From Corynebacterium hansenii (lineage in GTDB: Bacteria; Actinomycetota; Actinomycetes; Mycobacteriales; Mycobacteriaceae): a stretch of 64,000 nucleotides of DNA. A program made the translations under genes and the position numbers. The notes beneath the pieces were generated by a model. It saw only the letters and a list, made by a program, of their open reading frames with translations, did not search any database and was not told the origin of the DNA. This document shows positions 1-9,978 of this stretch, in pieces; the stretch's first letter is position 1; each line of letters opens with the position of its first letter. The stretch lies in contig NZ_CP047211.1 in assembly GCF_030408795.1 (NCBI RefSeq), positions 2,790,001 to 2,854,000 of the forward strand, written 5' to 3'.

Positions 1-43
1 CGTACGGGTTGTCCGGAACGTTGAAGTCCTTGACGTCATGCAT
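1..43 (-). CDS. hpt: Hypoxanthine phosphoribosyltransferase, N-terminal fragment (partial)
   Basis: Only the first 14 codons lie inside the window (MHDVKDFNVPDNPY), running off the left edge. An AAAGGA ribosome-binding site stands seven bases before the ATG. The name rests mainly on position: tilS is followed directly by hpt and then ftsH in corynebacteria and mycobacteria, and the short N-terminus is of the right kind. It is probably co-transcribed with tilS, 57 bases upstream. The catalytic region is outside the window, so the call is contextual. Confidence 0.55.
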   Translation of the reverse strand, partial: MHDVKDFNVPDNPY

Positions 44-100
44 GCGGTCGTCCTTTCCGCGCGGGCGCGCCGGCGGTTGCTGCCTGGGATCCCGTCGGGA

Positions 101-1204
101 TCACTGCGTGGTCGCGGCGGGGCCGGTGGAGCCCCGCGACACTGCCAGAGTGCCACCTTTTCGGTGCGCCTCCAACCTGCATCCGGGCCGATCGGGGGTT
201 TCGGCGGAAGGCAGGGCGACCGGGCCGCGACCGCGATGGTCGCACACGAGCTTATCCAGCGCGGCGACGTGGGCGGCGGTCAGCGCCGCGGCGCCGTTGG
301 CTTCGGCCCATTTCTTCAGGGTGCGGGTGCGCACGGCTTCGGGCAGCTTTGCGACGTCGCCGGCGTCGAGCTCGGTCATGGTGCCCAGTGCTTCCACGGC
401 CAGTGCGTCGAGTGCGGCGGCGTCGGCGCGGATGAGGTCCGCCGTGCGCGCGAGGTTGGCGGCCACGCCGGGGCCGAGGTGCTCCTCCAGCATGGGCAGG
501 ATGGTGGCGCGGACGCGGACGCGGGCGAACCTGGGGTCGTCGTTGTGCGGGTCATGCCAGGGTTCCAGCCCCAGTTCCGCGCAGGCGGCGAGCGTGTCCG
601 CGCGGCGCAGGGGACCGTCGGAATGGGGCGCGCCCGACCCGAGGAAGGGCCGGACCACCCGCACGCCGTCGTCCCACGTCCGGTCGGGCGACATGCCGGA
701 CAACGCGCCCGCGCCGGCGCCGCGGGCGAGGCCGAGGAGGACGGTTTCCGCCTGATCGTCGAGGGTGTGCGCCAGGAGCAGCGGCCGCCCCAGGGCGCGG
801 GCGACGCCGTGGAGGGCGGCGTGCCGGGCGGTGCGGGCGGCGGCCTCGGGCCCTTCCCCCGCTCCGGCGGCGCCGCCGGGCACGTCGACGCGGATCACCT
901 CGGCCGTCGCGCCGAACCCCCGCGCCGCCGCGGCCGCGCGCTCGGCGACGTCCCCGGAGCCCTCCTGCAGCCCGTGGTCGACGACGACGGCGTGCACCGC
1001 GCCACAGCCGGCCCCCGAAGCCATCGCTTCCGCCGCGCATGCCGCGGTCAACGCCAGGGAATCCGCCCCTCCCGACAGGCCCACGATGACGCCGGGGCCG
1101 GCCGAATGGGAGTCGCGCGGGCCGTCGTCAAGCCAATGCCGCACGGCCCGGCGCGCCCGCAGGAACGCGGGGCTGCGGCGCGGCCAGAACGGTGCTTCGG
1201 TCAT
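101..1204 (-). CDS. tilS: tRNA(Ile)-lysidine synthase
   Basis: This cytoplasmic enzyme uses ATP and lysine to convert C34 of the CAU-anticodon tRNA-Ile to lysidine, so that the tRNA reads AUA. The PP-loop SGGADS is at residues 44-49, preceded by a beta strand (GVIVGLSGG), and the N-type ATPase segment continues through HTLDDQAETVLL near residue 150. The substrate-binding helical region follows, and at 367 residues the protein is a short actinobacterial form without a long C-terminal extension. A possible -10 box (TAGCCT) ends six bases before the ATG, so the transcript may be leaderless. The gene precedes hpt on the same strand. Confidence 0.93.
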   Translation of the reverse strand: MTEAPFWPRRSPAFLRARRAVRHWLDDGPRDSHSAGPGVIVGLSGGADSLALTAACAAEAMASGAGCGAVHAVVVDHGLQEGSGDVAERAAAAARGFGATAEVIRVDVPGGAAGAGEGPEAAARTARHAALHGVARALGRPLLLAHTLDDQAETVLLGLARGAGAGALSGMSPDRTWDDGVRVVRPFLGSGAPHSDGPLRRADTLAACAELGLEPWHDPHNDDPRFARVRVRATILPMLEEHLGPGVAANLARTADLIRADAAALDALAVEALGTMTELDAGDVAKLPEAVRTRTLKKWAEANGAAALTAAHVAALDKLVCDHRGRGPVALPSAETPDRPGCRLEAHRKGGTLAVSRGSTGPAATTQ

Positions 1205-1248
1205 GCCGACAGGCTATGTCAGTCCCGCCGCCTCCCTGCCGCGCGCCC

Positions 1249-2526
1249 TCAGCCCAGGCCGGGAACGCCGCCCGCGGCGATGCGGTCCATGGCGGTGAGC
1301 AGCACGCGCTCCTGCGTCATGCGGGCGACGACCTGCACCGGCACGCCCGACACCGGCTCGACCACCACGCCCGCCGGGAAACCGAGCAGGTTCCACACGG
1401 AGACGAAGGGGGCGTAGCGCATGTTCGAGGCCATGTTGGCCAGCCAGGGCCGCGAGTGCCACTGGGCGTCCGACGGCGGCTCGGTGGCCAGCGCCGGGGT
1501 GATCAGGACGTTGTCGCCCGGCAGGAACTTCTCCATCTTCGCGCGGGCGCGGACCACCTGGCGGTCGGAGATCGACCAGCGCAGGCCCCGCCCGATGCCC
1601 GCGTGGACGCGGTTGCGCCATTCCAGGTGCTCGCCGGCGCCCTCGTCCTCCAGCGAGTTGGCCACGCTCGCCGACCAGCGCGCCAGCATCGGCAGCGGGT
1701 TGAGGGGGTACGGGGCCTTCGCCTCGCGCACCGGCAGCCCGGCGTCGGACAGCGTCCGCGCCGCCATCCGCGCGGCCTCCTTCCACTCCGGCTGCGCGCC
1801 GAAGCCCGCCACCGGCGACGACAGGTCCAGGATCGCGCCGAATTGCGGCGGCAGCGGGGCGTCGACGGCGTCGACGTGGCCGCGGGTCAGCGCCTTCATC
1901 AGAAGCACCAGGTCCTCGTTGTCCTGCGCGAGGACGCCCTGCACCGCCATGCCGTACCAGTCGTTGCGGCCGGACCGCCCCGGGACGATGCCCGGCGTGG
2001 CCTTGATGGTGGACAGCTTGCAGGCCGCCGCAGGAATGCGCAGCGACCCCATGCCGTCGTTGCCCTGGGCGAACGGCACCATGCCCGCCGCCACCGCCGC
2101 CGCGGCACCGCCGGAGGACCCGCCGGGCGTGCGCCCCGGGCGGACCGGGTTGCGGGTGATGCGGCCGGGGACGTCGGTGGTGCCCCACGTGCAGAACTGC
2201 GGGTTCGCCGTCGTGCCCACCGGGATCGCCCCGGCTTCCTCCAGCCGCGCGACCACGTCGTTGTCCCGCCCCGTGTTCGCCTTCATGGCGAAGGGCACGC
2301 CGGCCAGTTCCAGATCCGCCAGGTCGGGGCGCTTGGCCAGATCGCGGGCCTCGGAGATCGCGCGGTCGGCCCACACCTCCGTGAAGGCGTTCACCGCACC
2401 GTCCACGGCGGCGATCCGGTCGAGGGAATCGCGCACCGCTTCCTCGGGCGTCAGCTGCCCGGCGCGCACCCCGGCGGCGATGTCCCGGGCGGTGGGCTGG
2501 GTCAACGGCTGAATCTCGTCCATCAT
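1249..2526 (-). CDS. Amidase-signature family amidohydrolase
   Basis: An amidase-signature enzyme that would hydrolyse a carboxylic amide by a Ser-cisSer-Lys mechanism. The lysine is in the segment VPFAMKANTG (K82), the Gly/Ser-rich loop GGSSGG is at 135-140, and the nucleophile is the serine of GMGSLRIPA (S161). The usual GTDTGGSIR is altered to GNDGMGSLR but keeps both serines. At 425 residues it is slightly short for the family. No signal peptide is seen, so it should be cytoplasmic. It is not a GatA candidate because gatC and gatB are absent. It sits between tilS and dacB, which are normally adjacent in relatives, so it is probably an acquired gene. The substrate is unknown. Confidence 0.8.
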   Translation of the reverse strand: MMDEIQPLTQPTARDIAAGVRAGQLTPEEAVRDSLDRIAAVDGAVNAFTEVWADRAISEARDLAKRPDLADLELAGVPFAMKANTGRDNDVVARLEEAGAIPVGTTANPQFCTWGTTDVPGRITRNPVRPGRTPGGSSGGAAAAVAAGMVPFAQGNDGMGSLRIPAAACKLSTIKATPGIVPGRSGRNDWYGMAVQGVLAQDNEDLVLLMKALTRGHVDAVDAPLPPQFGAILDLSSPVAGFGAQPEWKEAARMAARTLSDAGLPVREAKAPYPLNPLPMLARWSASVANSLEDEGAGEHLEWRNRVHAGIGRGLRWSISDRQVVRARAKMEKFLPGDNVLITPALATEPPSDAQWHSRPWLANMASNMRYAPFVSVWNLLGFPAGVVVEPVSGVPVQVVARMTQERVLLTAMDRIAAGGVPGLG

Positions 2527-2660
2527 CTCTCCTCGCGTCGGTCCCGGGCACGGGCGTGTACGGCCACCGTAGACGAGATCGTTTCGCGGGGGATCGCTTT
2601 TCGACGCCCGCGTGCGGATGCGGCGGCCGGGCCGTGCCGGAGGCCGGGATCAGGACGGGG

Positions 2661-4106
2661 TCAGGAGATGGCGCTGAGCTTCGTCGCCGCGGCGTCGGCG
2701 GCGGCGCGGGCGGGCAGCAGCGAGGCGTCGTTGGAGAGCAGGACGAACGTCAGCACGTCGCCGCCCTTCGTGACCGTGAACCCGGCCAGCGCCGAGGTCC
2801 CGTCGAGTGTGCCGGTTTTGGCGCGGACCCAGCCGGCGCCGCCGGTGCCCGCGTAGCGCTCGGCGAGGGTGCCCGAAACGCCGCCGATGGGCATCGAGTC
2901 GAGCAGGGGCCGCAGCTCCGCCGTGACGTCGCGGCCGTCGGAGTGCCGGCCCGCCGCGGCGAGCAGCACCCGGTCGAGCTGCTGCGGCGTGACGCGGTCG
3001 TCGACGCTCAGTCCGCTGGAATCGGCCAGGTTCGCCGCGCCCGGGCCGGTGAACTGCAGGCCCAGCCCATGCTCGGAGAGGGTGTCGGCCACGGCCTTCG
3101 CCGCGCCCGCGAAGTCCGGCGTCAGGCCGCGGTCGATGGCGACCTCGCGGGCCAGCGACTCCGCCAGGACGTTGTCGGAGCGCGTCATCATCTGCCGCAC
3201 GCGATCGACCAGCGGCGCCGAATGGACCTCGGCGAGCACCTCCGGCGCACCGGCTCCGCCGCCGAATTTCTTCGCGGCCGACTCCTCCGGTGCCAGGACC
3301 TCGACCTTCGACGCGCCCAGCGCGCTCGCCAGCGCCTCTCCCGCACCGGCGGCCGGGTCCGGGGTGCGGCGGGCGTCCTCGCGGTCGAGCGCCAGGCGGG
3401 CGCCGTCGACCATGACCGGCTCGACCGGGGCGATGTAACCGGCGCCGATGCCGTCGCGCTCCCAGGTCGGGTGGAACGTGTCCGTGAACAGCGAGCGGTC
3501 CACGTACACCGTCGGCGCGCCCGGCACAGGCTGGCCCGCGGCGACGCCCGACGCCTTGCGGACCTTCTCCGCGATCTCCGCGATCGACGCGGCCCCCGGG
3601 TAGAAGCCCGCGCCGTCGATGCTCAGCGTCGGGTCGCCCGCGCCGATCAGCACCACGCCATCCTGCCCGGGGTAGCGCACCACGCGGGTGGTGACGGTCT
3701 TGGCGTGGTCGAGCTGCAGCAGCGCCGCGGCGGCCGTGAGGATCTTCAGCGACGACGCCGGCCGCGTCGGATCTCCGGCGCCCCGCTCCCACAGCGTCGC
3801 CCCCGTCTGCGCCGACGACACGATCGCCGTCAACTGCCCCAGCGCCGGATCACCCGCCGCACCGTCCATCACCGCGGCGACCCGCGCCTTCAAATCCGAC
3901 TCATCGGCCGACGGCGCGGACGACGGGCCGTCGTCAAGCCCCTGCACGGCACCCGCCGGCCGCAACGGCGCCTGCGCGGCCGGGACCTGCGGCGCCTCGG
4001 CCACCGTCACCCGGTCGGCGTTGACCGCCAGCCCGGCGACGACGATCAGGCACACGACGACGGCGAACGCGGCGACGGACAACATCCACCCGACGGTGCG
4101 GCTCAC
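2661..4106 (-). CDS. dacB: D-alanyl-D-alanine carboxypeptidase/endopeptidase, PBP4 type
   Basis: A class C penicillin-binding protein that trims or cleaves peptidoglycan stem peptides outside the membrane. An N-terminal membrane or signal segment (residues 7-29) is followed by an Ala/Pro-rich linker. The three active-site motifs are present: SSLK at 118-121, SDN near residue 308 (RSDNVLAES) and KTG near 430 (RAKTGTLDG). The large insertion between the first two motifs is typical of PBP4. The start is GTG, chosen because GGAGGAG stands just upstream. It is divergent from ppa, an arrangement conserved in corynebacteria. Confidence 0.93.
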   Translation of the reverse strand: MSRTVGWMLSVAAFAVVVCLIVVAGLAVNADRVTVAEAPQVPAAQAPLRPAGAVQGLDDGPSSAPSADESDLKARVAAVMDGAAGDPALGQLTAIVSSAQTGATLWERGAGDPTRPASSLKILTAAAALLQLDHAKTVTTRVVRYPGQDGVVLIGAGDPTLSIDGAGFYPGAASIAEIAEKVRKASGVAAGQPVPGAPTVYVDRSLFTDTFHPTWERDGIGAGYIAPVEPVMVDGARLALDREDARRTPDPAAGAGEALASALGASKVEVLAPEESAAKKFGGGAGAPEVLAEVHSAPLVDRVRQMMTRSDNVLAESLAREVAIDRGLTPDFAGAAKAVADTLSEHGLGLQFTGPGAANLADSSGLSVDDRVTPQQLDRVLLAAAGRHSDGRDVTAELRPLLDSMPIGGVSGTLAERYAGTGGAGWVRAKTGTLDGTSALAGFTVTKGGDVLTFVLLSNDASLLPARAAADAAATKLSAIS

Positions 4107-4197
4107 GGGGCTCCTCCAGTAGGCAACGACTAAGCTGGAACCACTTTAGGCGCCCGCGCCTGTGCAGACACGACACCACACCAGAGGAGCAGTCCAC

Positions 4198-4671
4198 ATG
4201 ACCATCGAGGTCACCATCGAGATCCCGAAGGGCCAGCGCAACAAGTACGAGGTCGACCACGAGACCGGCAAGGTCTACCTCGACCGCTACCTGTTCACCC
4301 CGATGGCCTACCCCGCCGACTACGGCTACATCGACGAAACCCTCGGCGAGGACGGCGACCCGCTGGACGCCCTCGTGGTGCTGCCGGAGCCGGTGTTCCC
4401 CGGCGTGATCGTCAAGGCCCGCCCCGTCGGCGTTTTCAAGATGACCGACGAAGCCGGCGGCGACGACAAGCTGCTCTGCGTCCTCGACGACCCGCGCTTC
4501 GACGACTTCCAGAACATCTCCGACATCTCCCAGTTCACCCTGGACGAGATCGAGCACTTCTTCGTGCACTACAAGGACCTCGAGCCGGGCAAGGAGGTCT
4601 CGGGCTCCGGCTGGGGCGACAAGGACGAGGCCCAGCGCATCCTCGACGAGGCCATCGCCCGCCACAAGTAG
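4198..4671 (+). CDS. ppa: Inorganic pyrophosphatase (family I)
   Basis: Hydrolyses the pyrophosphate released by biosynthetic reactions. The 157-residue length and the acidic metal-binding signature [15 protein letters not shown] motif (here [11 protein letters not shown], residues 59-69) identify a soluble family I enzyme. YPADYGYI lies just before it. The ATG at 4198 is preceded by AGAGGAG, and translation from there starts [12 protein letters not shown], the normal N-terminus; upstream in-frame codons are rejected. It is divergent from dacB and followed by a strong terminator. Confidence 0.96.
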   Translation: MTIEVTIEIPKGQRNKYEVDHETGKVYLDRYLFTPMAYPADYGYIDETLGEDGDPLDALVVLPEPVFPGVIVKARPVGVFKMTDEAGGDDKLLCVLDDPRFDDFQNISDISQFTLDEIEHFFVHYKDLEPGKEVSGSGWGDKDEAQRILDEAIARHK

Positions 4672-4690
4672 GGCGCGGCGCGCAGCCGAC

Positions 4691-4725
4691 AACCCGCCGC
4701 ATGCCATGGGCGTGCGGCGGGTTTT
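4691..4725 (+). terminator. Rho-independent terminator of ppa
   Basis: An 11-bp perfect stem (AACCCGCCGCA paired with TGCGGCGGGTT) around an 11-base loop, ending in a short T run, 20 bases after the ppa stop codon. Confidence 0.88.
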
Positions 4726-4919
4726 CGCGTGTGCGGGGGCACCCGCCCGCGGGTTTCGGGACGCGCCGGAATAATGCCCCGAGGGGTATGGTTGAACGGT
4801 GCGATGGCGTGCACCCCGGAACTCCCCGGGACAGCCGCGCCGCCAACCGCCCGGCGCCGCCGAACGAACGCCGGGACCGTGACGCCCCGTCCCCCAACCC
4901 ACTTCGAAAGGACCCCGCG

Positions 4920-5390
4920 ATGAGCGAGAGCACCATGGACCGACTGCCCCTCGGCGACGTTTTCAAGGAGGCCTGGAAGGCGCAGGCCGCCCAGACCCAG
5001 GCGATCTGGAAGAAGGCCGAGGAGCTCGGCGTCGGCCGCGACCTCATCGAGCTGGTCTACGTCCGCGCCTCGCAGATCAACGGCTGCGCCTTCTGCCTCG
5101 ACGTCCACGTCCGCGAGGGTCTGAAGGCCGGCCTGTCCACCCTGAAGCTGTCGGTCACCCCGGCCTGGCGCGAGGCCGGCGCGGTCTACGACGAGGTCGA
5201 GCGCGCCGCCCTGACCATCGCCGAGACCGCCACCGACCCGGTGGCCGCGCACGAGAACGTCGCCGAGTACGACGCCGCCCGCGAGGTCCTCGGCGACGAG
5301 AAGGCCGCGCTGCTGTCGTGGGCCGCGATCTGCATCAACGGCTGGAACCGCATGCACGCGCTGAGCCACACCCCCGTCGAGGGCGCGTAA
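4920..5390 (+). CDS. Carboxymuconolactone decarboxylase / AhpD-like alkylhydroperoxidase-family protein
   Basis: A 156-residue all-helical protein of the AhpD/CMD superfamily. The signature CxxC followed by HxxxG is present in INGCAFCLDVHVREG, near residues 50-64, consistent with a thiol-based peroxidase or peroxiredoxin-like role in the cytoplasm. The substrate cannot be read from sequence. Translation starts at the ATG at 4920, preceded by GAAAGGA; the open frame extends further upstream but has no ribosome-binding site there and overlaps the ppa terminator. It is convergent with the ugp operon, four bases away. Confidence 0.85.
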   Translation: MSESTMDRLPLGDVFKEAWKAQAAQTQAIWKKAEELGVGRDLIELVYVRASQINGCAFCLDVHVREGLKAGLSTLKLSVTPAWREAGAVYDEVERAALTIAETATDPVAAHENVAEYDAAREVLGDEKAALLSWAAICINGWNRMHALSHTPVEGA

Positions 5391-5394
5391 GCGC

Positions 5395-6477
<1,083 letters not shown>

Positions 6478-6537
6478 GAATTGCTCCTCGTGGATGGTGT
6501 TCGGGCGCCGGCGGTCGGCCGGCGCGGAAGTCGTGGC

Positions 6538-6574
6538 GGGGCGGCGGCGCCGGTCGTTCGCCGGCCGCCGCCCC
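6538..6574 (-). terminator. Strong hairpin between ugpB and ugpC
   Basis: A GC-only stem-loop (GGGGCGGCGG...CCGG against CCGGCCGCCGCCCC, seven-base loop) in the 106-base gap downstream of ugpB. There is no U run. I infer it protects or partly terminates the ugpB message, as is common after binding-protein genes, so that UgpB exceeds UgpC. Confidence 0.55.
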
Positions 6575-6583
6575 GGGCCGAAA

Positions 6584-7912
6584 TCAGAGCTTCGGCTTGA
6601 TGTCGCGCTCGTAGGTGCCGGTCAGTTCCTTCTCCAGCGCGGACAGGGTCGGCTCGATGCCGGCGCCGGTCAGCAGGATGGTCTCCAGGGCGTCGCCGAT
6701 CTTGCGGTCGCCGTTGGGGATGAACACGCGGGCGTTGTCCTGCGGGCGGGTCTCCGGCAGCTGCTCCACGGCGGTGCGGAAGTTCGGGTTATCCTCCATG
6801 AACTTCTTCTGCTCGGCATCGTCGACGGCGTCCTTGCGCACCGGCATGTAGCCGACGTTGCGCGACCAGTACGAGGTGTTCGCCGTGTTGGTGATGAAGT
6901 CGATGAACTTCGCGGCGTTGTTCTGGCGCTCCTCGGAGATGCCGGCCGGGATGGCCAGGCCGGCGCCGCCGGTCGGGCAGCCGCCGTCGCCCTTGGGGTT
7001 CGGCAGGAAGGCGGTGCCCACCTCGAAGTCGGCGGTTTCCAGGATGCCGGCGAGGTCGCCGGTGGAGGCGACCACGGAGCCGAGCAGGCCGGTGCCGAAC
7101 TCGTTGGCCAGGTCGTTGGACACGGTCGCCCACCCGTCGTCGACGGTGGACTTCAGCCACTCGACGGCCTTGACGGTTTCGGGGCTGGTCAGCTTCATGT
7201 CCCAGCCGTCGGAGTAGGCGCCACCGAGGGTCCACAGCGGGCCGGAGAAGGTCCAGGACAGGTAGTCGACGGCGTTGCCCCAGCCATGGGCGTGCTCGCG
7301 GCCGGACATCTTGTCCTGGAGCTTCTTGCCCCACTCGGTCATTTCCTCCCACGACTCGGGGCCGCGGTCGGGCAGGCCGGCCTTCTTCCACAGGTCCTTG
7401 TTGTAGTAGAACAGCGGCGTCGATCGGGCGAACGGCATGGCGTAGTGGCCGCCGTTGAGCGCGTAGTCCTCGTAGAGGCTCTCGACGTAGGTGGAGGTGT
7501 CCACGCCGGCGCGCTTGGCGACGTCGTCGATGTTGGCGATCTGCTCGTTGAGCGCGAAGTTGAACCACCACACGTCGGACAGCACGACGACGTCGGGCAG
7601 GTCGGTGCCGGACAGCGCGGCGTTGAACTTCTGGCCGAGTTCCTCGTAGTTCTTGCCGCCGTCGACCAGGCGGACCTTGAGGTCGGGGTTCTCCTTCTCG
7701 AAGCGGGAGATCAGCTCCTCTTCGATGGCCTTGGAGCTGGCCAGGTGGTTGGACCACCAGACGATGGTGTTGGGGTCGCCTTCGGCTCCGCCGCCCCCGC
7801 CGCCGGTGCCCGCGCACGCGGTCAGGGCGGCGCCGGCGCCGGTGAGGCCCAGCAGGGCGAGGAAGGTGCGGCGGTTGACGCCGTTGGGCAGTCGCTGCGC
7901 GTGGTCGTTCAT
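6584..7912 (-). CDS. ugpB: Extracellular solute-binding lipoprotein, UgpB type
   Basis: The periplasmic-side receptor of the importer. The N-terminus carries a twin-arginine-like motif (NRRTFLALLG) and a lipobox (ALTAC, Cys near residue 33), followed by a Gly-rich linker and a family 1 solute-binding domain (WWSNH, then GGAGLAIPA near residue 290). The residues fit glycerol-3-phosphate or glycerophosphodiester receptors such as mycobacterial UgpB, but the ligand is inferred. The ATG at 7912 is chosen because GAAAGGA lies eight bases upstream; an ATG eight codons earlier lacks a site. It lies between ugpE and ugpC. Confidence 0.87.
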   Translation of the reverse strand: MNDHAQRLPNGVNRRTFLALLGLTGAGAALTACAGTGGGGGGAEGDPNTIVWWSNHLASSKAIEEELISRFEKENPDLKVRLVDGGKNYEELGQKFNAALSGTDLPDVVVLSDVWWFNFALNEQIANIDDVAKRAGVDTSTYVESLYEDYALNGGHYAMPFARSTPLFYYNKDLWKKAGLPDRGPESWEEMTEWGKKLQDKMSGREHAHGWGNAVDYLSWTFSGPLWTLGGAYSDGWDMKLTSPETVKAVEWLKSTVDDGWATVSNDLANEFGTGLLGSVVASTGDLAGILETADFEVGTAFLPNPKGDGGCPTGGAGLAIPAGISEERQNNAAKFIDFITNTANTSYWSRNVGYMPVRKDAVDDAEQKKFMEDNPNFRTAVEQLPETRPQDNARVFIPNGDRKIGDALETILLTGAGIEPTLSALEKELTGTYERDIKPKL

Positions 7913-8006
7913 CGGGGGTTCCTTTCGGGGGAGCATGTGCGGGGTTCCGGGCTTTGCGACGTCTGGGGCGGCGCGGGACCCGAGCCGAGGTGCCGGGGCG
8001 AGGGGG

Positions 8007-8843
8007 TCATCCCTTCACCGCGCCCGACGTGAGGCCCTTGATCATGTATTTCTGCAGGGCCAGGAAGAGCAGGAGGACGGGGATCATGGTCATGATCGTG
8101 GCGGCCATGACCGGGCCCCAGTTGGAGACGCCGTCGTTGTTCTGCAGCATGGTCAGGCCGACCGGCAGGGGCGCCGAGGCCTCGGTATCCGCCATGAGGA
8201 ACGGCCAGAGGTACTGGTTCCACTCGTTGACCACGGTGATCATGGAGAACGCCACGAGCGTGGGCAGCGAGATCGGCAGCAGCACCTGGAACAGCAGGCG
8301 GAACGGGCCGGCGCCGTCCATGCGGGCGGCTTCGACGATCTCGTGCGGGATGGACATGAAGTGGTTGCGCATGAGGAACGTGCCGAACGCGATGCCCGCC
8401 AGGGGGATGATGATGCCCTGGTAGGTGTCGCGCCACCCGAGCTGGCTGACGAGCGCGTAGTTGGAGATCACCGTGACCTCGCTGGGCACCATCAGCGCCG
8501 AGATGACCAGGATGAAGACGAGGTTGCGGCCCGGGAAGCGCAGGATCGCCAGGGCGTACGCGGAGATCACGCCGAGGATGATCTTGATGGTGCACAGGAT
8601 CACCGTGATGATGATCGAGTTGCGGAAGTACGCGAGGAACGGCACGCGCTCCGTCGCGTCCGCGTAGTTCTGCGGGTGCCATTCGTCCGGGAACCAGCGC
8701 ACGGGGACCGAGTAGATGTCGCCGTGCTGCTTGAGGCTGGTCAGGACGATCCAGATCAGGGGCAGGCCGATGAATGCCACGGCGAACGCCATGCCCAGGT
8801 AGCCGACGATGCGCCAGCCGATGCCGCGTTCGGTTCCGATCAT
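8007..8843 (-). CDS. ugpE: ABC transporter permease, UgpE type
   Basis: One of the two membrane subunits of the importer, 278 residues with about six membrane helices. The first covers residues 10-32 (WRIVGYLGMAFAVAFIGLPL). The cytoplasmic EAA loop that contacts the ATPase is visible as EAARMDGAGPFRLLFQVLLP near residue 195. Its ATG overlaps the TGA of ugpA by four bases, so translation is coupled. An operon order of ugpA-ugpE-ugpB-ugpC is the one I know from C. glutamicum. Confidence 0.88.
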   Translation of the reverse strand: MIGTERGIGWRIVGYLGMAFAVAFIGLPLIWIVLTSLKQHGDIYSVPVRWFPDEWHPQNYADATERVPFLAYFRNSIIITVILCTIKIILGVISAYALAILRFPGRNLVFILVISALMVPSEVTVISNYALVSQLGWRDTYQGIIIPLAGIAFGTFLMRNHFMSIPHEIVEAARMDGAGPFRLLFQVLLPISLPTLVAFSMITVVNEWNQYLWPFLMADTEASAPLPVGLTMLQNNDGVSNWGPVMAATIMTMIPVLLLFLALQKYMIKGLTSGAVKG

Positions 8844-9838
8844 GCCCGCACGTTCTCCTTGTCCATGTAGCGCACCTGGATGAGCGTGACCGCCAGGAGG
8901 ATGAGGAAGAGGATGGTCGCGATGGTCGCGCCGTATCCCGCCCGGAAGTTGACGAAGGTCTCGTTGTAGACCTGGAAGACCAGCGTCGTCGTCCCGCCGT
9001 CCTGCGGGCCGCCGCGGGTCATCGTGTTGATGATGTCGAAGACCTGCACCGAATTGAGGGTGACGGTGATGGACAGGAAGAACGTCGTCGGCCGCAGCTG
9101 CGGCAGGGTCACCTTGCGGAATCTGGTCCAGGCCCCGGCGCCGTCGATGGCGGCGGCCTCCGACAGGTCGCGGCTGAGCCCCTGCAGCGCGGCCAGGTAA
9201 ATGACGAAGGTGTAGCCGAGGTTCTTCCACACGAAGGTGAACGTCACCATGAACAGGGCCCACTTGGGGTCCTGGTAGAAGTTCGGGCTGTCCGCGCCGA
9301 TGCGCTCGAGCAGGTCCTGGACCAGGCCGAAGTTCGGGTCGAAGACGAATTGGAAGGCCACGCCGATGGCGGCGCCGGAGATGACGAAGGGCGCGAACAC
9401 CATCGAGCGCACGGCGTTGCGGCCGCGCAGTTTCTGGTCGAGCAACAAGGCCAGGAGCAGGCCGAGGACCATGGATCCGATCACCGCGAAAAACGTGAAG
9501 AAGGCCGTGTTGTACAGGATCTTCGCGGTATCGCTGCGCGTCGCCCATTCCACGTAGTTGTCGAACCCGATGAACCTGGACGTCGGCGACGAGATGTTCC
9601 ACTCGAAGAAGGACAGCCGGATGTTGTCCAGCAGCGGACGGTAGGTGAATACACCCAGCAGGATCAGGTTCGGGGCGAGCAGCAGCGCCGCCAGGAGCCA
9701 TTCGCCGGTCCGGGCCCGCCGGGCCCTGGCCTCGAGCTTCTCCTGGGAGCCGGTACCCGCGTCCGAGTCCGCGCCAAAATCCGCGTCCGGGCCCGTCTCG
9801 ACGCCGGGCCGCTCCGGTTCGATCCCATTGCTTTCCAC
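8840..9838 (-). CDS. ugpA: ABC transporter permease, UgpA type
   Basis: The partner permease, 332 residues, with six membrane helices after a hydrophilic, acidic N-terminal tail of about 45 residues. The EAA loop reads EAAAIDGAGAWTRFRKVTLP near residue 235. The GTG at 9838 is used because an in-frame TGA lies three codons further upstream. It has no convincing ribosome-binding site, so the true start could be an internal GTG and the acidic tail shorter. It is the first gene of the operon and divergent from the rhodanese gene. Confidence 0.83.
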   Translation of the reverse strand: MESNGIEPERPGVETGPDADFGADSDAGTGSQEKLEARARRARTGEWLLAALLLAPNLILLGVFTYRPLLDNIRLSFFEWNISSPTSRFIGFDNYVEWATRSDTAKILYNTAFFTFFAVIGSMVLGLLLALLLDQKLRGRNAVRSMVFAPFVISGAAIGVAFQFVFDPNFGLVQDLLERIGADSPNFYQDPKWALFMVTFTFVWKNLGYTFVIYLAALQGLSRDLSEAAAIDGAGAWTRFRKVTLPQLRPTTFFLSITVTLNSVQVFDIINTMTRGGPQDGGTTTLVFQVYNETFVNFRAGYGATIATILFLILLAVTLIQVRYMDKENVRA

Positions 9839-9885
9839 AAATGATCACCATGTCCCGCTCGGGTTGAATCAAGGGTACGGGAGGA

Positions 9886-9923
9886 TGAACATTTGTTCAC
9901 CAACCAATTACGCGCGGGTGAAC
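9886..9923. promoter_or_regulatory. Inverted-repeat cluster upstream of ugpA (candidate operator)
   Basis: TGAACATTTGTTCA (9886-9899) is an inverted repeat of TGAACA arms with a two-base centre. GTTCACC (9895-9901) pairs with GGTGAAC (9917-9923), so three copies of a GTGAAC-like half-site sit in 38 bases between divergent ugpA and the rhodanese gene. The spacing suits a repressor or a PhoR-type activator of ugp genes; the factor is not identified. Confidence 0.5.
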
Positions 9924-9978
9924 CGCCAGGTCGAGGCCCCCTCTTCCGTTCCCGATCCCCTCCCTTACAATCGGCGCC

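Noticed and set aside
4701..4919. N-terminal extension of the AhpD-like protein
   Set aside because: The open frame upstream of 4920 overlaps the ppa terminator, has no ribosome-binding site and no family similarity.
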